NCBI RefSeq assembly: GCF_001949145.1
Contig: NW_019091372.1
Coordinates: 1,237,631 to 1,301,630 of the forward strand
Direction of reading: 5' to 3'
Length of the DNA: 64,000 nucleotides
Source: Acanthaster planci
Lineage: Eukaryota > Echinodermata > Asteroidea > Valvatida > Acanthasteridae
Each line of letters opens with the position of its first letter. Position 1 is the stretch's first letter. Position numbers and translations under genes: made by a program. Below, piece by piece: positions 1 through 13,300 of the stretch. Below the pieces are notes generated by a model, which saw nothing but the letters and a program-made list of their open reading frames with translations, did no database searches and had not been told where the DNA came from.

Positions 1-3000
1 CGGTTCATTTAAGCCACAGCCTTGGGAGCTGCATCTTAATTTCATTTCAATTTCAAGCACACCTACACGATAACGAGAACTACAGCCAGTATTTGATTAA
101 TATTTGATGAGCATTTCTTGAAACAATTACCAGAGACATGGATTTTTCCCCGAGCCAAATACAATACCACGGCTTCGTAAGCCAGCACATTTCACGATAA
201 TTATGTTTCACACATAACAGATAAACTTAGGTTTGCACTTTGTTCATGTCAGTAAGTTAGAAGGTACTTTCTCAACAGTAGATATGAGATACATTAATTA
301 AGGAGCGTTTTGGTTATTTTAAAGTGCAGACAACGTATAGGTTGAAAAAAGAGACAACACTTTATATACATGTATTTTCGAAGGGAACCCAAGTGTCGCC
401 TGTCTTTGTGTTTCTTTCTACTATGTGAGAGACCATTTTCTGGTTGCATTTACTGTATTTTTATGATGAAGTGAAAAGATGAGCTTTTGACTGTCATCCC
501 ATTCTGGCTTGTAACCGAATTTAAAGACTTTTCAGGGCCTAATCTCCAAACTGAACTTAAAGTAAAGCTTAATGAAGCCACATTTTTGGTTAGCGAACTT
601 TCCAGTTATTAATCTTTGTCTGTAAGTGTGTGACACAAATCAGGAAAAGCTGAATATATAGGATTCAGATGAGACTGCTGGGGTTAATCAGTTTCTGAAT
701 ACGGGGGGGGAGTCAGGGAGACGATTTACATCGGGCCAACAGATGGATATCAAAAATGGCCGCACTATGGGGGAAATGCCTTCGTGTACGGCACACGATG
801 ACCGGTGTTGTTGCCACAGCTCATTTCTCTAATATGTGACCGGGGAGATGTCTAAACAGACGTCCCAAAATATACACACCATCATCTGCCTCTGACCGAG
901 TTTGTTTGTTCGACCCTTTGACGGAGACGGAACCCCCCCCCCTACATACACACTCGGTAAATCTTGCAATATTTGTTGCCCGCGTAGTACTAGACTTCCG
1001 CCAGTCTAGCGGTAGGTAGCTAAATCATAAATTGACGACAGCAGAAGATTCTGTGCCTTTGCTGTGGGAATGAATATGATGATAAATCGAAGTACTTACC
1101 CACATGATAACCGACTCTACAACTTGCACATAGCTACACTGACCACGAACTCCGAATTGACGGATAAGGTGTTCTCTAGGGGACAAACAAGTAACGCACC
1201 TTGCTTTGTGACGTGAATTTAATTAATAAAGCTGTAAACAAAAATGAAACACGCGCTTTGGAAATAAATATTACCCAACCCACAAAATGGCTTGGCATAA
1301 TGTAACCCGAACATTTGACGTCCCCGAGCAATTATTAATCATTTGTCACTTGGAGATGGTTCGTGAAAGGAGTGCACGCACTGAGGAATATTTACTCTAT
1401 AGGCCTAAAAGGCCTTGCATGAATGAAGGACAAGTTCAGATATCAACGAGACCCTATTCAGGGCCGGCACCAGAGATAAGAATGACAAATAGATTTGATA
1501 AATGGACGTTAATTGTGGACCAGTGTGGATGCTACCAGACCAAAATGGCCGCTTGGTGAAGGCGCGAGCAAGTACGAAAAACATAGTCGCAAGAAGTCCT
1601 CGGGGGGGGGGGTTATTGAAATTAATTAACCAGCGCGAACACAACGTGATACGGACATTTAGTTGTGGCGCCCCTAGCTGACGGTGTGTGTACACGAACA
1701 TACATATGAAATGATGGCAGTTGGCACGGCAACCCCTATTATGCTAAGGCTACGTGCATGCAGAGGTAAGCCACATCGCCAACGGTGAAAAAAAAAGAAA
1801 TGGTTGGAAAAACAGATTGTATTCCACGTTGCCATTAAATTGATGTGTTTAATGGCTTTATGCATGATTCGCGTATAATAACAGCTGATAAGCGTCGTAT
1901 TGGCTGTCGCGTCCTCTGATCCATAATTGATGGTGCGCCAGAGGATATACCAGAAGGATTGTCAGCGGAAATTACTGCAAAACCAATATTTCAAGAAATC
2001 TGTCCTCACAGTTTTTGATGCAGGCCTATTTTTTGACAAAAGCAAAATGCGTTTTTATGAAACAGGGAGTCTCCAAAGAGTGTGCTGGTTGGAACCTCAA
2101 AGTTCACATTTTCTAGTTGTGTCAAAAACTTGTGTTCATATCAAAAACAAACGATCTATTATTTGTCCATATGAGTCACTCGAAGTCATGGAAACAAGGG
2201 CCGTTCATTGGCTGGCATGGCAATGACGTCAGAGCATGCGAGCACGAAACATTGCTTCATAATGGCTTTTTTAAGTTCAAAGTTTGCTTGAGAGGACGCC
2301 CGGTAAAACTTTAACCTCGAACTTCTTCAACCTGCGGTGGCGATTTTAATCAGTTACCCTCTAGCTTCAAATATTAACTCTGGCCCTTTCAGAAGAGGGC
2401 CGCATTGTTTTGGCGACGCGTTCAAACACTTCATGACAACCGGGCTTAGCGAAGTATGCTATATATCAACCAGCGACCGGAGCACAATCCTATTCAGCCC
2501 TAAATCCATCCGCACAGCAGCACGCAGCTGTCCAGCAGTTCCTTTTTGCTCGTCGGACCAGAAGCAATTGCTGACCCGAGGAAAAGAAGACGATAACGGG
2601 AGATCGTATCTTTTTAAGCTTTATGCGGACACCGCATCGGATCTAATCCAACTGCAGCTTGATTCTTGGGTAAGTTGTAGATTTAAAAAAAACAGACAGT
2701 CTGGTGTTTCCTGTAATTATGTTTGCATTTTAGTCAAAGTTGAAGACATGACAATCAACGTGGATGCAACAGAACTGACACCAGTTTTAAATGTACTGAG
2801 GAGAGGAGACGTTCATGTTCACTCCGAATTTCCCTGCAGTTGTTCAAAATCTGATCTGCGGAATAATCCGTCTGGATATGTCTTTTCGCTAGTGAAGCTC
2901 GTTCCAATCACCGTAGAACCTGTTGAAATTAACCTGCATGAAGGTGAATAAAGTGATTTCGTGATGGAGACACGCGTGCACAAATTTCCGTCGACGGTTT

Positions 3001-6000
3001 TATGACTTTGCAGCCGTGTTAGGCCTTATGCGTGGGAAAGAAAACGTAGGCCCATCCTTTAAAACGGCTGAGAGAAACCCGAATGAACAACTGATTTAAT
3101 CTTTGATCGGCCCAATAAGCATTATTACCTACAATAAACAGTGTATTTTTTTGTAATATTAAGTACCGATGACTGTCAAAACGATTAGTCGGACTATTAC
3201 ATTACGGTGTCTACAATGTAGCATGGCTATATGCGCATGTTTGTGTGCCCGCGTTGACTGCAGATTTTCCCCACCCTATGGTAAGTCGTGCACTGTTTGG
3301 TGACATAGGCCCGGGATGGTAGACTTGTAGCAGTCTTTGCCAATGTCAGGGTCAATTGTTTGGATCATGAATCAAATCGTGGAGGTCGTAGATGTGACCC
3401 GTGAATGCTGCTCATCTGCTTGCCATCACACAATCGACTTATTTTTCTCCAGTTCAAGATGCATAGTTCCTAACCCCCCCCCCCAAAAAAAAAAACACTA
3501 TAATCTCACGCAATGTAAATGCCGCGGTGCTCTGATAGTGTGCTTACTTGAACAAAATGGACATTATGGAAGAAAGTTACAAACTGGAAATAATAATTAT
3601 TTTTCAAAACTGCTCGCTTTTCACTTTGCCTATCTGCTGCTTTAAACAAACCTGTTTTAGCTATAGCGTTCAAGAGCGAATCAAGAATTATAAAAGGACC
3701 AAGGCCTATATGGGATCTCCAGACTTCTAAGGCTCTGCTACATGTTTTGGGTCATTTTCAAAATAGACCGGTAAGAACACTGCTTTAGTGGACGAACTTC
3801 GTTAAACTAAAAGTAATAAATCCCAAAGCCATCGCAGCATCATCGTTGTATTGTGTGGATGCTCTTTCGCGAGGAACTGATCGGGTAAGTCTAGGCCATG
3901 ACCATAATGCCGAAACAGTAATTATATTTACGGCACGTACACAATGCCGCGGGGATTTCCAGTTCATTTTCGTGAAGGGAACAAAGCTGTCTGGTGAACT
4001 TGAAACTGCGGTAGACAGACTCGTGAAAATTAATGACAGATGCAATTATCAGGAGGGATACGATGGTTGTTTAACACGTAGTTCTTCAATTCTCTGACTA
4101 AATGGCTACCAGATCCATGTTCCGTTGCCGGGTCCCACAGCTTCAATAAGTAGTGATGAAATGTTTGTCTGTGTTTGATTCGTGCGTTAACTTTCATAAC
4201 TTGGTTCTCTGTAACGGACGCTGTCACGGTTTCTTAAATTGTCAACTGGGCGTGTACACATTTCTTCTGTATTTGCTCAAATAGGTTTCTAGAAGCCATT
4301 CATTTAGATTCATTATGTACGTTTTATTGGATGCGTTGCGTATACGATGCGTTCACTTTCACAGACACAAAAATGGACTCCATACGCAGGTTGCGTTCGG
4401 CCGTCAAATCGCTTCCTGAGCGAGTTTTGACAGGTGCGCAACGCGTGGCGGAAGTATAAACGCGCATATGGAAAGGTGCCTTGTTGTTCTCGTCAGTTTT
4501 ACTAAAATGACAAAGGAAACATTAATGGACCGCGTAAGTTCCAATAATGTTACATTCAATGAAAGGGCGGAGCTGGGCCGGGATCTTATGGGCACACATG
4601 AGCAAAGGTATATGTAACATCTAGGTTTATTGGTAAAATTGAAGCTAAGATATCCTAATCAGTGCGGATGCCTAGCAATTTCAAAACGACTTCCCCTTCA
4701 GGGTTTTTTTTTTACTTACCAAACCATCGAATTATGGATAGTTTATGCAATGCAATGGAAGTGAAGCTATTGTCTTATAATTTATTAGGGAAGACGTGTT
4801 TAAAGCTGTCGTTTAAAGACACAATATGTGAGAAGTAATTTCTGTGTTCAAAATGTCTGCCACAGAAATTGGCTTCAAGAAAAAACTATTCTAGCAACTG
4901 TTGAGCTGGGTTGGGCGGAAGATCTGCATGGTTTTGGGTTGGATTTTGTCCTCTGCAGTAAACTGTAATTGTGTATTTATATCGGTTATCTTCTGACGAT
5001 AATTGCTCAATTTGTTATTTTTTCGCGTAGGCGGCAAGAGCCGGGTTTTATGTTTATTATGGGCGTGTGTTCCGGACTTCGTACGGAGCGCATGGATATT
5101 TCTAGCTACTCGTTTAGCTTGCGATAACCATTATGTCGTTTTCTGCGCCGGTTAATATTGGACAGTTCTGGTTAGAAGTGGCGGGTTAATCAGTAAATAA
5201 AAATTCTGAGGACGTGGAGAGGGTCGAATCAAAAGTGCAACTGTTGAAATAGCTCACGCCTCCGCCCTGTGCGGTTCCATAATGGGATCTAGTTAACGAT
5301 GAACGTAATGGCCGTAATATCGTCCACCGTTTGATACCCGAAGTATTTTGGTTTAAAAAGAAAAATTATAACGACAAACACTTCAAAAGGTGCGTGTTCA
5401 CCTCAATTTGCAATTTACATGGAGTCGTCAGGCACAACGAAAGCAAAACTAAACTTGCAAAACCTAGTCTCTTTCGAATGGTCAGGCGTCCGTGCATACC
5501 GTACCGGTGCTAAACTATTTCGTAGGACGTCGTTAAAGTCTAGTCGAAACATAATTACAGCCTCCCTTTCGACTCAACTGTGTAAAAGCAGTCGCGGTGG
5601 AGCATGCTGAGAGAAGTTGGTGTTGCATTTCTGATTTCTCGTTAAGCAGAATGTAGTGGCATCTTTCTGGGCTCATAGCGGGACAATTTGGTGCCATGGG
5701 CGTTAATCGGTGGGGAGGGGGGGGACAAGTCCCCACTTTTCCAAACGGGGAGATACAATATCATTTCCCCCTACCACTTTTTTGCAAAACCTAAATGAAA
5801 ATGTATACCTATTTGATCCTGTATTTCAGAAAAGCTCGTTAAATGGCTCCTGAACGAACAAAAAATAGATAAAAATAAAAACGAAAAATATGAAAAGTGT
5901 TATTAAAACTTTCCAAACCACCACGGTGCTTGTTGCAGTGGGGCGCCTTTTAAAGATGAGAACAGTGTTTGTTCATTTAAAAACAAAGGAAGGACGAACC

Positions 6001-7392
6001 CAATGGCCCCTAACATTATATATACACAGGGCCTACATATATAAAATCAAGAAGAAAGATTATGTGAAAAATTAAACAAATGTTACAAAAGCAGTTGTGT
6101 GGAAAACTGGCTAAAGTAGCCAGAAATTGCCTCAGATCACAGCACAGAGCACCAGTTCTATACTCCAACATTTTTTAGGGAACAACGTCTATCTCAAAAC
6201 TATAGGTACGTTCGTTTTAAACAGGATGGTATTTTCGTTTACCATTCATTAGCATTTATTAGTCACTATATCAGTAGATACGTGAGATATGTTTCTTAAA
6301 TTTTTACAATAATTGTGTTGTTTCTGTGACGGTCAGTCATACTTTGCCAACCAGTGGTTCATAAAAACTACAACTGTGACTTTTATTGCGAATGTAATAT
6401 CTGTGCCGTCCCTGCGAGAGGTTTGTCATAATATTTCTGCCAACTAATTTTCCGGGTGAAAAATTGTGAATCCATTTTGCAGTGCCGCTGGCGTTGTATC
6501 TAATTTCTAGTGCCACAACGTTGGCAACAAGGGGGTCTGTTGCCAGACTTGATGCTGTTTTAGTACCAAGACGACATTGACCACGTGACTGCCTTTGCCC
6601 TTTCATTTGACCTTGACAGAATCGGGCGGATTCCACCCCTTCAATTTCCTATTTAGATATCGAGACACGTGACATATCATTCTATCCCAGGCCTGAGCCT
6701 CGTTTTAGTTGTGTATTGACTATGTTGTCTTAAAAGCACGTCAAGTCACCGATTTCACTAAAAAAGAAATTGTCCTCCGGTAATGTCAAACTTGTCAACT
6801 TGAAAGTTGTTCATGCCGAATGGAGCTGCTCATTTTCATAACTGCAGTGCCGATAGTATACTAATTGAATGGGCATAAACTTCAAACCAAATTCCTCGTT
6901 CTTTAAGACTCAATTAGGCCCGAAATACAGGGCTTCAAGATGACCAGCAAAGGCTCTCATGTAGTGAGAACGTTTTGGTGCTACGTTCAGTGTGTTCTTA
7001 AATTCTGACACTTCTTTAGCAAACTCTCATACTTACGAGCTTTTTATTTAGGCTGTTCGGTATATATCAAAAATTCACGAGATGTTTTTGGTAACAACCA
7101 ACAGCTTTCATGAGGGAGTTGCGTCATCTCGGCAAAAACAAAACAGCTGTTTCATTTCTGCAAATATTTTTGTTTAAATTTCTGCAGTCAGATTACTTTA
7201 CATTGACCGCTGTAATCAGTCATTGTCCAACAACGACTGTTTCAGGAATACTTATTTGAGCATTGGGCAAAGCACAGGGGGAAACTCACCCATTGGAATT
7301 TAATTCTCCGTTGTTACGATCAGACGAATTATGGCTACATTCATTGCTGTCCCGTCACAGGGTTTTCTGCAAAGAAAGAAACAACAGTCAAA
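1..7392. other. Gene-poor left flank upstream of tetraspanin A
   Basis: I find no chain of exons here that makes a recognisable protein. The region has scattered short open frames, homopolymer runs (C tracts near 938 and 3474, A tracts near 3486) and AT-rich stretches. The only long frame is the one at 2337-2951, listed separately. A short ATG segment at 4507-4533 (9 codons) runs directly into a good donor (GTAAGT), so it could be an orphan first exon, but no partner exon was seen. 5' UTR exons of tetraspanin A may also lie here and cannot be recognised by eye. Confidence 0.5.
2337..2951 (+). CDS. Long open frame of unknown status (204 codons)
   Basis: This is the longest uninterrupted frame in the window. 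It opens at a GTG (2337), not an ATG, and ends at TAA 2949-2951. I recognise no domain. The N-terminal third is Ser/Arg/Cys-rich. The C-terminal part (about residues 130-204) has alternating hydrophobic and polar residues that could form beta strands, and ends EINLHEGE. A fair donor (GTAAGT at 2670) and a TTTTAG at about 2732 lie inside it, but splicing them runs into a stop, so they do not make an intron. A frame of this length can arise by chance in a 64-kb window, so this may be a chance frame, a transposon remnant or one exon of an unknown gene. Confidence 0.18.
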   Translation: MAILISYPLASNINSGPFRRGPHCFGDAFKHFMTTGLSEVCYISTSDRSTILFSPKSIRTAARSCPAVPFCSSDQKQLLTRGKEDDNGRSYLFKLYADTASDLIQLQLDSWVSCRFKKNRQSGVSCNYVCILVKVEDMTINVDATELTPVLNVLRRGDVHVHSEFPCSCSKSDLRNNPSGYVFSLVKLVPITVEPVEINLHEGE

Positions 7393-10300
7393 ATGGTTGC
7401 TGGGTGTGGCGCCAAAATTTCGAAGATGATCCTCTTCGTCTTCAACTTTTTGCTTTGGGTAAGTAATAGCCAAGGTATATTTACATGTACGTACCAAGAC
7501 CCACTCCTCAGGTTTTTCTCTTCAGAGAGCGGGCCGCATGCGTTGGGTGAAATCCGGCACAACATCTAAACTTGTCCTGGTCCAATAAACCAAGAGCCGG
7601 TCTCCCCTTAGTTCGACGCTTCAACTGTAGAACCTTTGCGTGGTGGCCATCTTGCAGAGCAGTTCTGTTGTTCCACATGGCAACCTCCTTCAAGCATACC
7701 TTGCGGAACAAATGCACTGGCCTGCAAGATGGCAGCCATGTAAACCCTCTATTTTACGGCCAACATTGGCTATTTGTCATCGCTTCATCACGCTCTATTA
7801 CAATGGCGTATCCTGTCCCCCCACCCCACCCTGTAGATAGCGTTCTTGTTTCACCAGCAAATTAGTCAAGTATAAACACACGAAGAAGTAACGTCTACCT
7901 GAAGTCCAAAGAGTTGTTTGACGAGCTTCCCTTTGTGTTATTTTTCAAGAAAAAAATATATATAACCCAGAAGATAAGAGAATGGAAATTGAGTTTGGAG
8001 AGAATTGGAACAGGTGCTGAAAGTTAGGGAATATCACTTTGTGTCATTTTGTTAAGACATAATTCGAATTCTAATACTTCAGCAATACATGAAATCGCAC
8101 GGAGATGAAGCTGTGCGATTTGAAAAAATGGTGTCAGTCACTCCAATGGCTTTATTCCCGTGCACTCTTCTGCACAGCTCGTAGGTATCGTCTTGATAGG
8201 TCTGGGCGGCTTTGTGGTCGCCCGGCCTGGGACATACGGCAACTTCTTTGGCGATTCAACGAACCTGCTGAACGTAGCATCAGGGGTGGTCATAGCCGTG
8301 GGCTGCTTGGTATTCCTTGTTGCCTTTGCTGGATGTTGTGGTGCGATGAAGGAGAGCGCCTGCCTGCTCAAAATCGTGAGTACATTTTTTTTAACTACTA
8401 CACTGTCACTGCTGCCGCTTCTTCTAAATGATCAGGTAATTTGCACCCCGTACATTTTCAATGGGCCACGCAAGATTTTTGTTGGCATGGCTCTTGGTGG
8501 CAATATATGCGCGTGCATATTTAATTATGAATGTATGGGTGGAAAGGTACATTTAACCCGTGTCCTCATGACACATGCGCAGTGAGAGATACCTTTTTCT
8601 GGTTAAGGATCTTGACACTTAAAAAGGGCAAAGTTAAACCTTTTGTCAAAAGATGTTAGAAAGCTTTAGTTTCAAACGTTTAGACGCCTGATTTATTCTT
8701 TATCGCTTCGTTTTACTCCACGTTTCTTCTGTCAGGCAGTGGTCTGAAGCTTCTCGTTGCCTTTACCTATAGGCCTACCTACAAGCTGGCAGTGTCATGG
8801 TGTTGGCACCTCGCTAATTTCACAGTTACAACTGAGCATGCCCAGAGCAAATCACGTCCGAGGTCATTCGGACGCGTGTGTGAGGTCTGTCCTATCAGCG
8901 CGGCCCAACATGAAATTGCGCGCGTGCTTTGTTCCCGAATGACCTTGCCTTTTTGAAATACCGAACTGCATGGGTTATTCCCCACGTGCGCTTGTCAGCA
9001 AAGGACGCGACATTTAAACGTCCGAACATCCAAAGGTATATGTTTTCATAATTCTTGGTGTTTTCTCCCACTTGTTTCGTTTTCAGTATATTGCCGTTGT
9101 GGTCGTGCTGGTGATCCTCGAGATTGTCGGAGGAATTTTGGCTCTTGTGTTCAGGGAAAACGTAAGTTAATTTTTTTTTTAAAAAGTAAAGTTCATCCAA
9201 ATGAAGAGTGTTTTGTCAAATCTGCTCATTTCACCCACACTGACCGTCGCTGTGTAAGAAACGGGTAAGGAAACAGGATAAACAGAATGAAGAATGTTTA
9301 AGTTTGGGAGGTAGGCTCCCAGGCGTCATTTCAAAAGTCTGGACTCGCACTGAAGCCACCGGTGGCCATATCTTATCATGCCAAATACAAAGGTGATCAT
9401 TGGGCCTGTTTGTTTAACACAGATCTCGATCCGTGATCCTGTAACGCTGGTTCGCACCATCATTCGGCGAGTTTTGGTGTCTGTAAACCAGTGACCCTTT
9501 GAGCTAGATCAGTGATCCTTAAGCTGGGTCGCACCATCCATTAGGCGAGTTTTGGTTGCCATAAACCAACGACAGATCACCGATCGTGATCCAGATCCGT
9601 GTGAAACAAACACGGCCTTTGGCTCGCGTGCCATCGTAATTAACAATTAAATTAATGGCGATGAAGCCTTGATATAAGCTTCATTATGTGGAACTGTAAG
9701 ATGGCCCCGTTGGCTTCGATGATCGCTGTGTGCTGGGCCACGTTCAGTTGCACAGTAGTTAGCCTACGGGTGCATATACTACTAACAATAAAGGTATCGT
9801 ACTATTAAACGTGCCTCTAGTTTGGGGCCTTGCAAAGCTATAGGCTTTTTTCATGACGTCCAGGGATATGCTACACCGTCGTGCATGAGTCTGGCTGAAA
9901 ATATTCGCATTGGCAACAAAACCAGAGTACTAATGTCGAAACGTTTTATTCTGTTCTCATCACCAACACCTCGATTCCAGTTGTATTAGGCCTATAGACG
10001 AATCCGCTGACGTATGCATTGTGTTGGGTTTTGTGCGGAGTGACTTCTCATGGAAAAGTGGTTCCACACAATGGCTGTCACAATGCTTACCGCCATTCAA
10101 GGAGGCCGCTAAGAATAACCAATGATGGCATTGCCATGATCACCGGCATTGTCTATACCCAGACTTGTGTGGCCGTAAAACAGCGTTTCAAAATAGGACA
10201 CTCTGAGACGCGTGGTGGCGGCAAACTCCAGTCCTACTTGAAGGGTCCACTACAGGGCAAGCATGACTGAGAGACGACCAACCGTTGACCGCTGGCCGAA

Positions 10301-13300
10301 ATATATCCAGGGGTTGGCAGAGGGTCGTTTCTCGAACTTGCCCACACTTTGCGCCACCCCCGAGCTCGTTTGCGTCGCTCCAATCATGGAGCTGCCCATT
10401 TTTGATCCATATTCAACATTACGCAAGCAGTGCGTTTGTCGCCACCAATCGTATGGAAGGTCTACTATTTTCCGTCATTCGTAACAAATAAGCCATTTGC
10501 GACTTAAATTTGAATAAAATCTGGTGCTCTGCGTTATCTGACTGCACATAAACATAACGATTTGAATTCCCCAGACTAAAGACACTGATACTATACCTCC
10601 TGATTTGGGGCAAGCTTCCACAAAGCGACCACCACCTCTGGATTGGGCTGGTTCCTTTGTGCCCTTCTTATCCATTGAGAACAGTGTATTGTTGCAAGGC
10701 GTCTCTTATGTAACTAAGCAAGAGCTTGCCCGAATCACAAGGTATAGCAACAGTGGTTTTAGTATGGAGAATTCAAGTTGTCATGTTCACGTGAATTTAA
10801 AGAACTCAGTGTACCAGATTTGGGTCGGGATAAAGTTAACTCGCAAAAGGCTTGTTGTTATGTGATCCAAGTTGTCCTCTGGAAATATAATTGTTTTTGA
10901 ACCTATGCAAATGTACCTGTTCGAAATGTATCTGTTTGTACGCTGTAAAAACGGGTCATTTTGTGTTTAAAACCCACAGATCGAGTCAACGCTGGCAGAA
11001 GTCCTAAGCGATCAAATGGCAACCTACGAAAAATACGACGCTAGCGCAAATAATCTTGTCGACACTGTTCAGAAGGCAAGTGATAACAATCCAGAACGTC
11101 ATGCTTACACAAATTACGTTGCAAATTCAGACAAGGAGTTTCTCAATGGCACCGAAGTGTAAACAGCCGCGGGGAATCAATTGAAGTCTATAGTTGGGCC
11201 GGCCCAAGTATATTTGGGCCGGCCAACTATTTTGTCCCAGCTATAGTTTGGACTGTCCCAACTATTTTGTCCAAGCTATAGTTGGGACAGTCCCAACTAC
11301 TTTGTCCAAGCTATAGTTTGGACTGTCCAAACTATTTTGTCCCAGCTATAGTTTGGACAGTCCAAACTATTTTGTCCCAGCTATAGTTTGGACTGTCCAA
11401 ACTATTTTGTCCCAGCTATAGTTTGGACTGTCCAAACTATTTTGTCCCAGCTATAGTTTGGACAGTCCAAACTACTTTGTCCAAGCTATAGTTGGGACTG
11501 ATGCTATACTTGGAGCATAACACAGCTCCTGGGGAAAGGTGTCCATTTTCATCCTGGATAAGATCTTTTGCTCGTCCCAACCGTCTTTAAAGGGCGCCGA
11601 AAGTTAGCAACAGGTAAACTTACAGCAACCGACGCTAATATTTGCCGCCCAAACCTTCGCTCGTCCTAGTGTCCTAAAAGACCTTGTTCACAGTGGGCTG
11701 GACGTGCGATACTAGTTTTGTTTCGACGCCTCAAATTCTTTCTTTCTTAAATATATCACAGGTTTTTTTTTTCATCGTAAATGAAATTAATCTGTTAATA
11801 GGGTAAATAGCCCTGATGGGGCACTGGTTATGATAAAGGAAAATGTATGATGTAGGCCTTTTTAATTGGGTAGAGGTTAAAATAGTGGTCATCAGTTTAT
11901 GTAGCCTTGACACGTGCGCACATAATGTTGGCATACATAATCAACGACTTTCAGTCACAACTGCACGTCCGTAGCGCCTCGTGGCTCTTTTCAACCAATG
12001 AAGGGGTGCTTCTGCTAGAAGCGGATATGCCCTTTGTTTCACGTTCAGGAGGTGTCCCATAATTTAATTGGTATAGTATTTCTTCTGAACCGAATAAACT
12101 GGATAGTAAATGAACCTAACAGACAAGCGTGTTTTTAAGACCACTGCATTAACATGCAGTATACACAACTGAGCATTTTACTGATTGCATGTTTTTTGTG
12201 GTTCTGTGTTCCGACAGGGATTCAAGTGTTGTGGAAATTCCACTTACGAGTCCTGGCGAGGTAGCAAATTCCAGTTGATGAATCCTGGTAAATTCGTGCC
12301 TCTTTCTTGCTGCTTAGACGAAAAGGATACCACCTGCAACAATGGAAATGCATTGAATACTGATATCAACGATAAAGCTAAAATACACAATGGGGTATGG
12401 TGCATATCTTATTTTTCTGTGTGACGATTATGAATTACTTTTCACAATCTAGTTTTTAATGGCTTGGCTGGTGTTCTATTTTAATATGCTCAATGTGTGA
12501 AACAATTTTACCCCCCCCCCCACTCTGAACGTTTCAATGTTTTCACGGGCTGAAAAAGAGGATGTTACACCCCTCCTCGAAGATGAAAGGCATTCGGCTT
12601 CCATCGGGCATGACCACTCCCTGGCGTGCATGCGTCGAAGGCACATTATTTTGCCCCATCCCTGCTCGAAAAACGGACATTTTGACGAGACTGTCTTCAG
12701 CTAGGGTTCAAAAATAAAGAGCCAACATGTAAAAAACGAACCACGCCTAAATTGCCAAAAAAGTGGTCTTGCTCAGTGCACAGTGAGTTTGGACAGTGAA
12801 TCGACATTGTGGTTCTTAGGATAAAAGAAGTTGCTCGTCAGTATTGCAAATACGCTCTCGCGAGGGGGACACGTTTGGGAACTCTATCGGGTTCGTAAGT
12901 GACCTCGTCATACATGCGCACGCACCACTGATTGCAAGCTTCCATTGGACGAGCCCTCCAGTTGTGCGTTTACTTCCGGTTTCATGGTTCCCGTGTAACT
13001 CTGTGTGCAGTTTAAACTAAAGAACACTTACAAACCGGACACAACATGACACTGACAAGAAGAAAAGTCTTACACGCGACTTTTATGACCATTTCACGCT
13101 GTCATGGTTCTTTCAAGATGGGTTGATTGTATTTTGAGGTCCGGTGTCAGACGTTCTTGGTCTCTGAGGCCCGTTGAATCTTGAAGACTACCCGTACATG
13201 TAACTTTTTATTTGTTTCGCAGGGCTGTACGTCACAGATAGTTCAGTTTGTCAAAGACAACTTCCTGATAATTGGAGCAGTCGCTCTTGGTATGGTTGCC

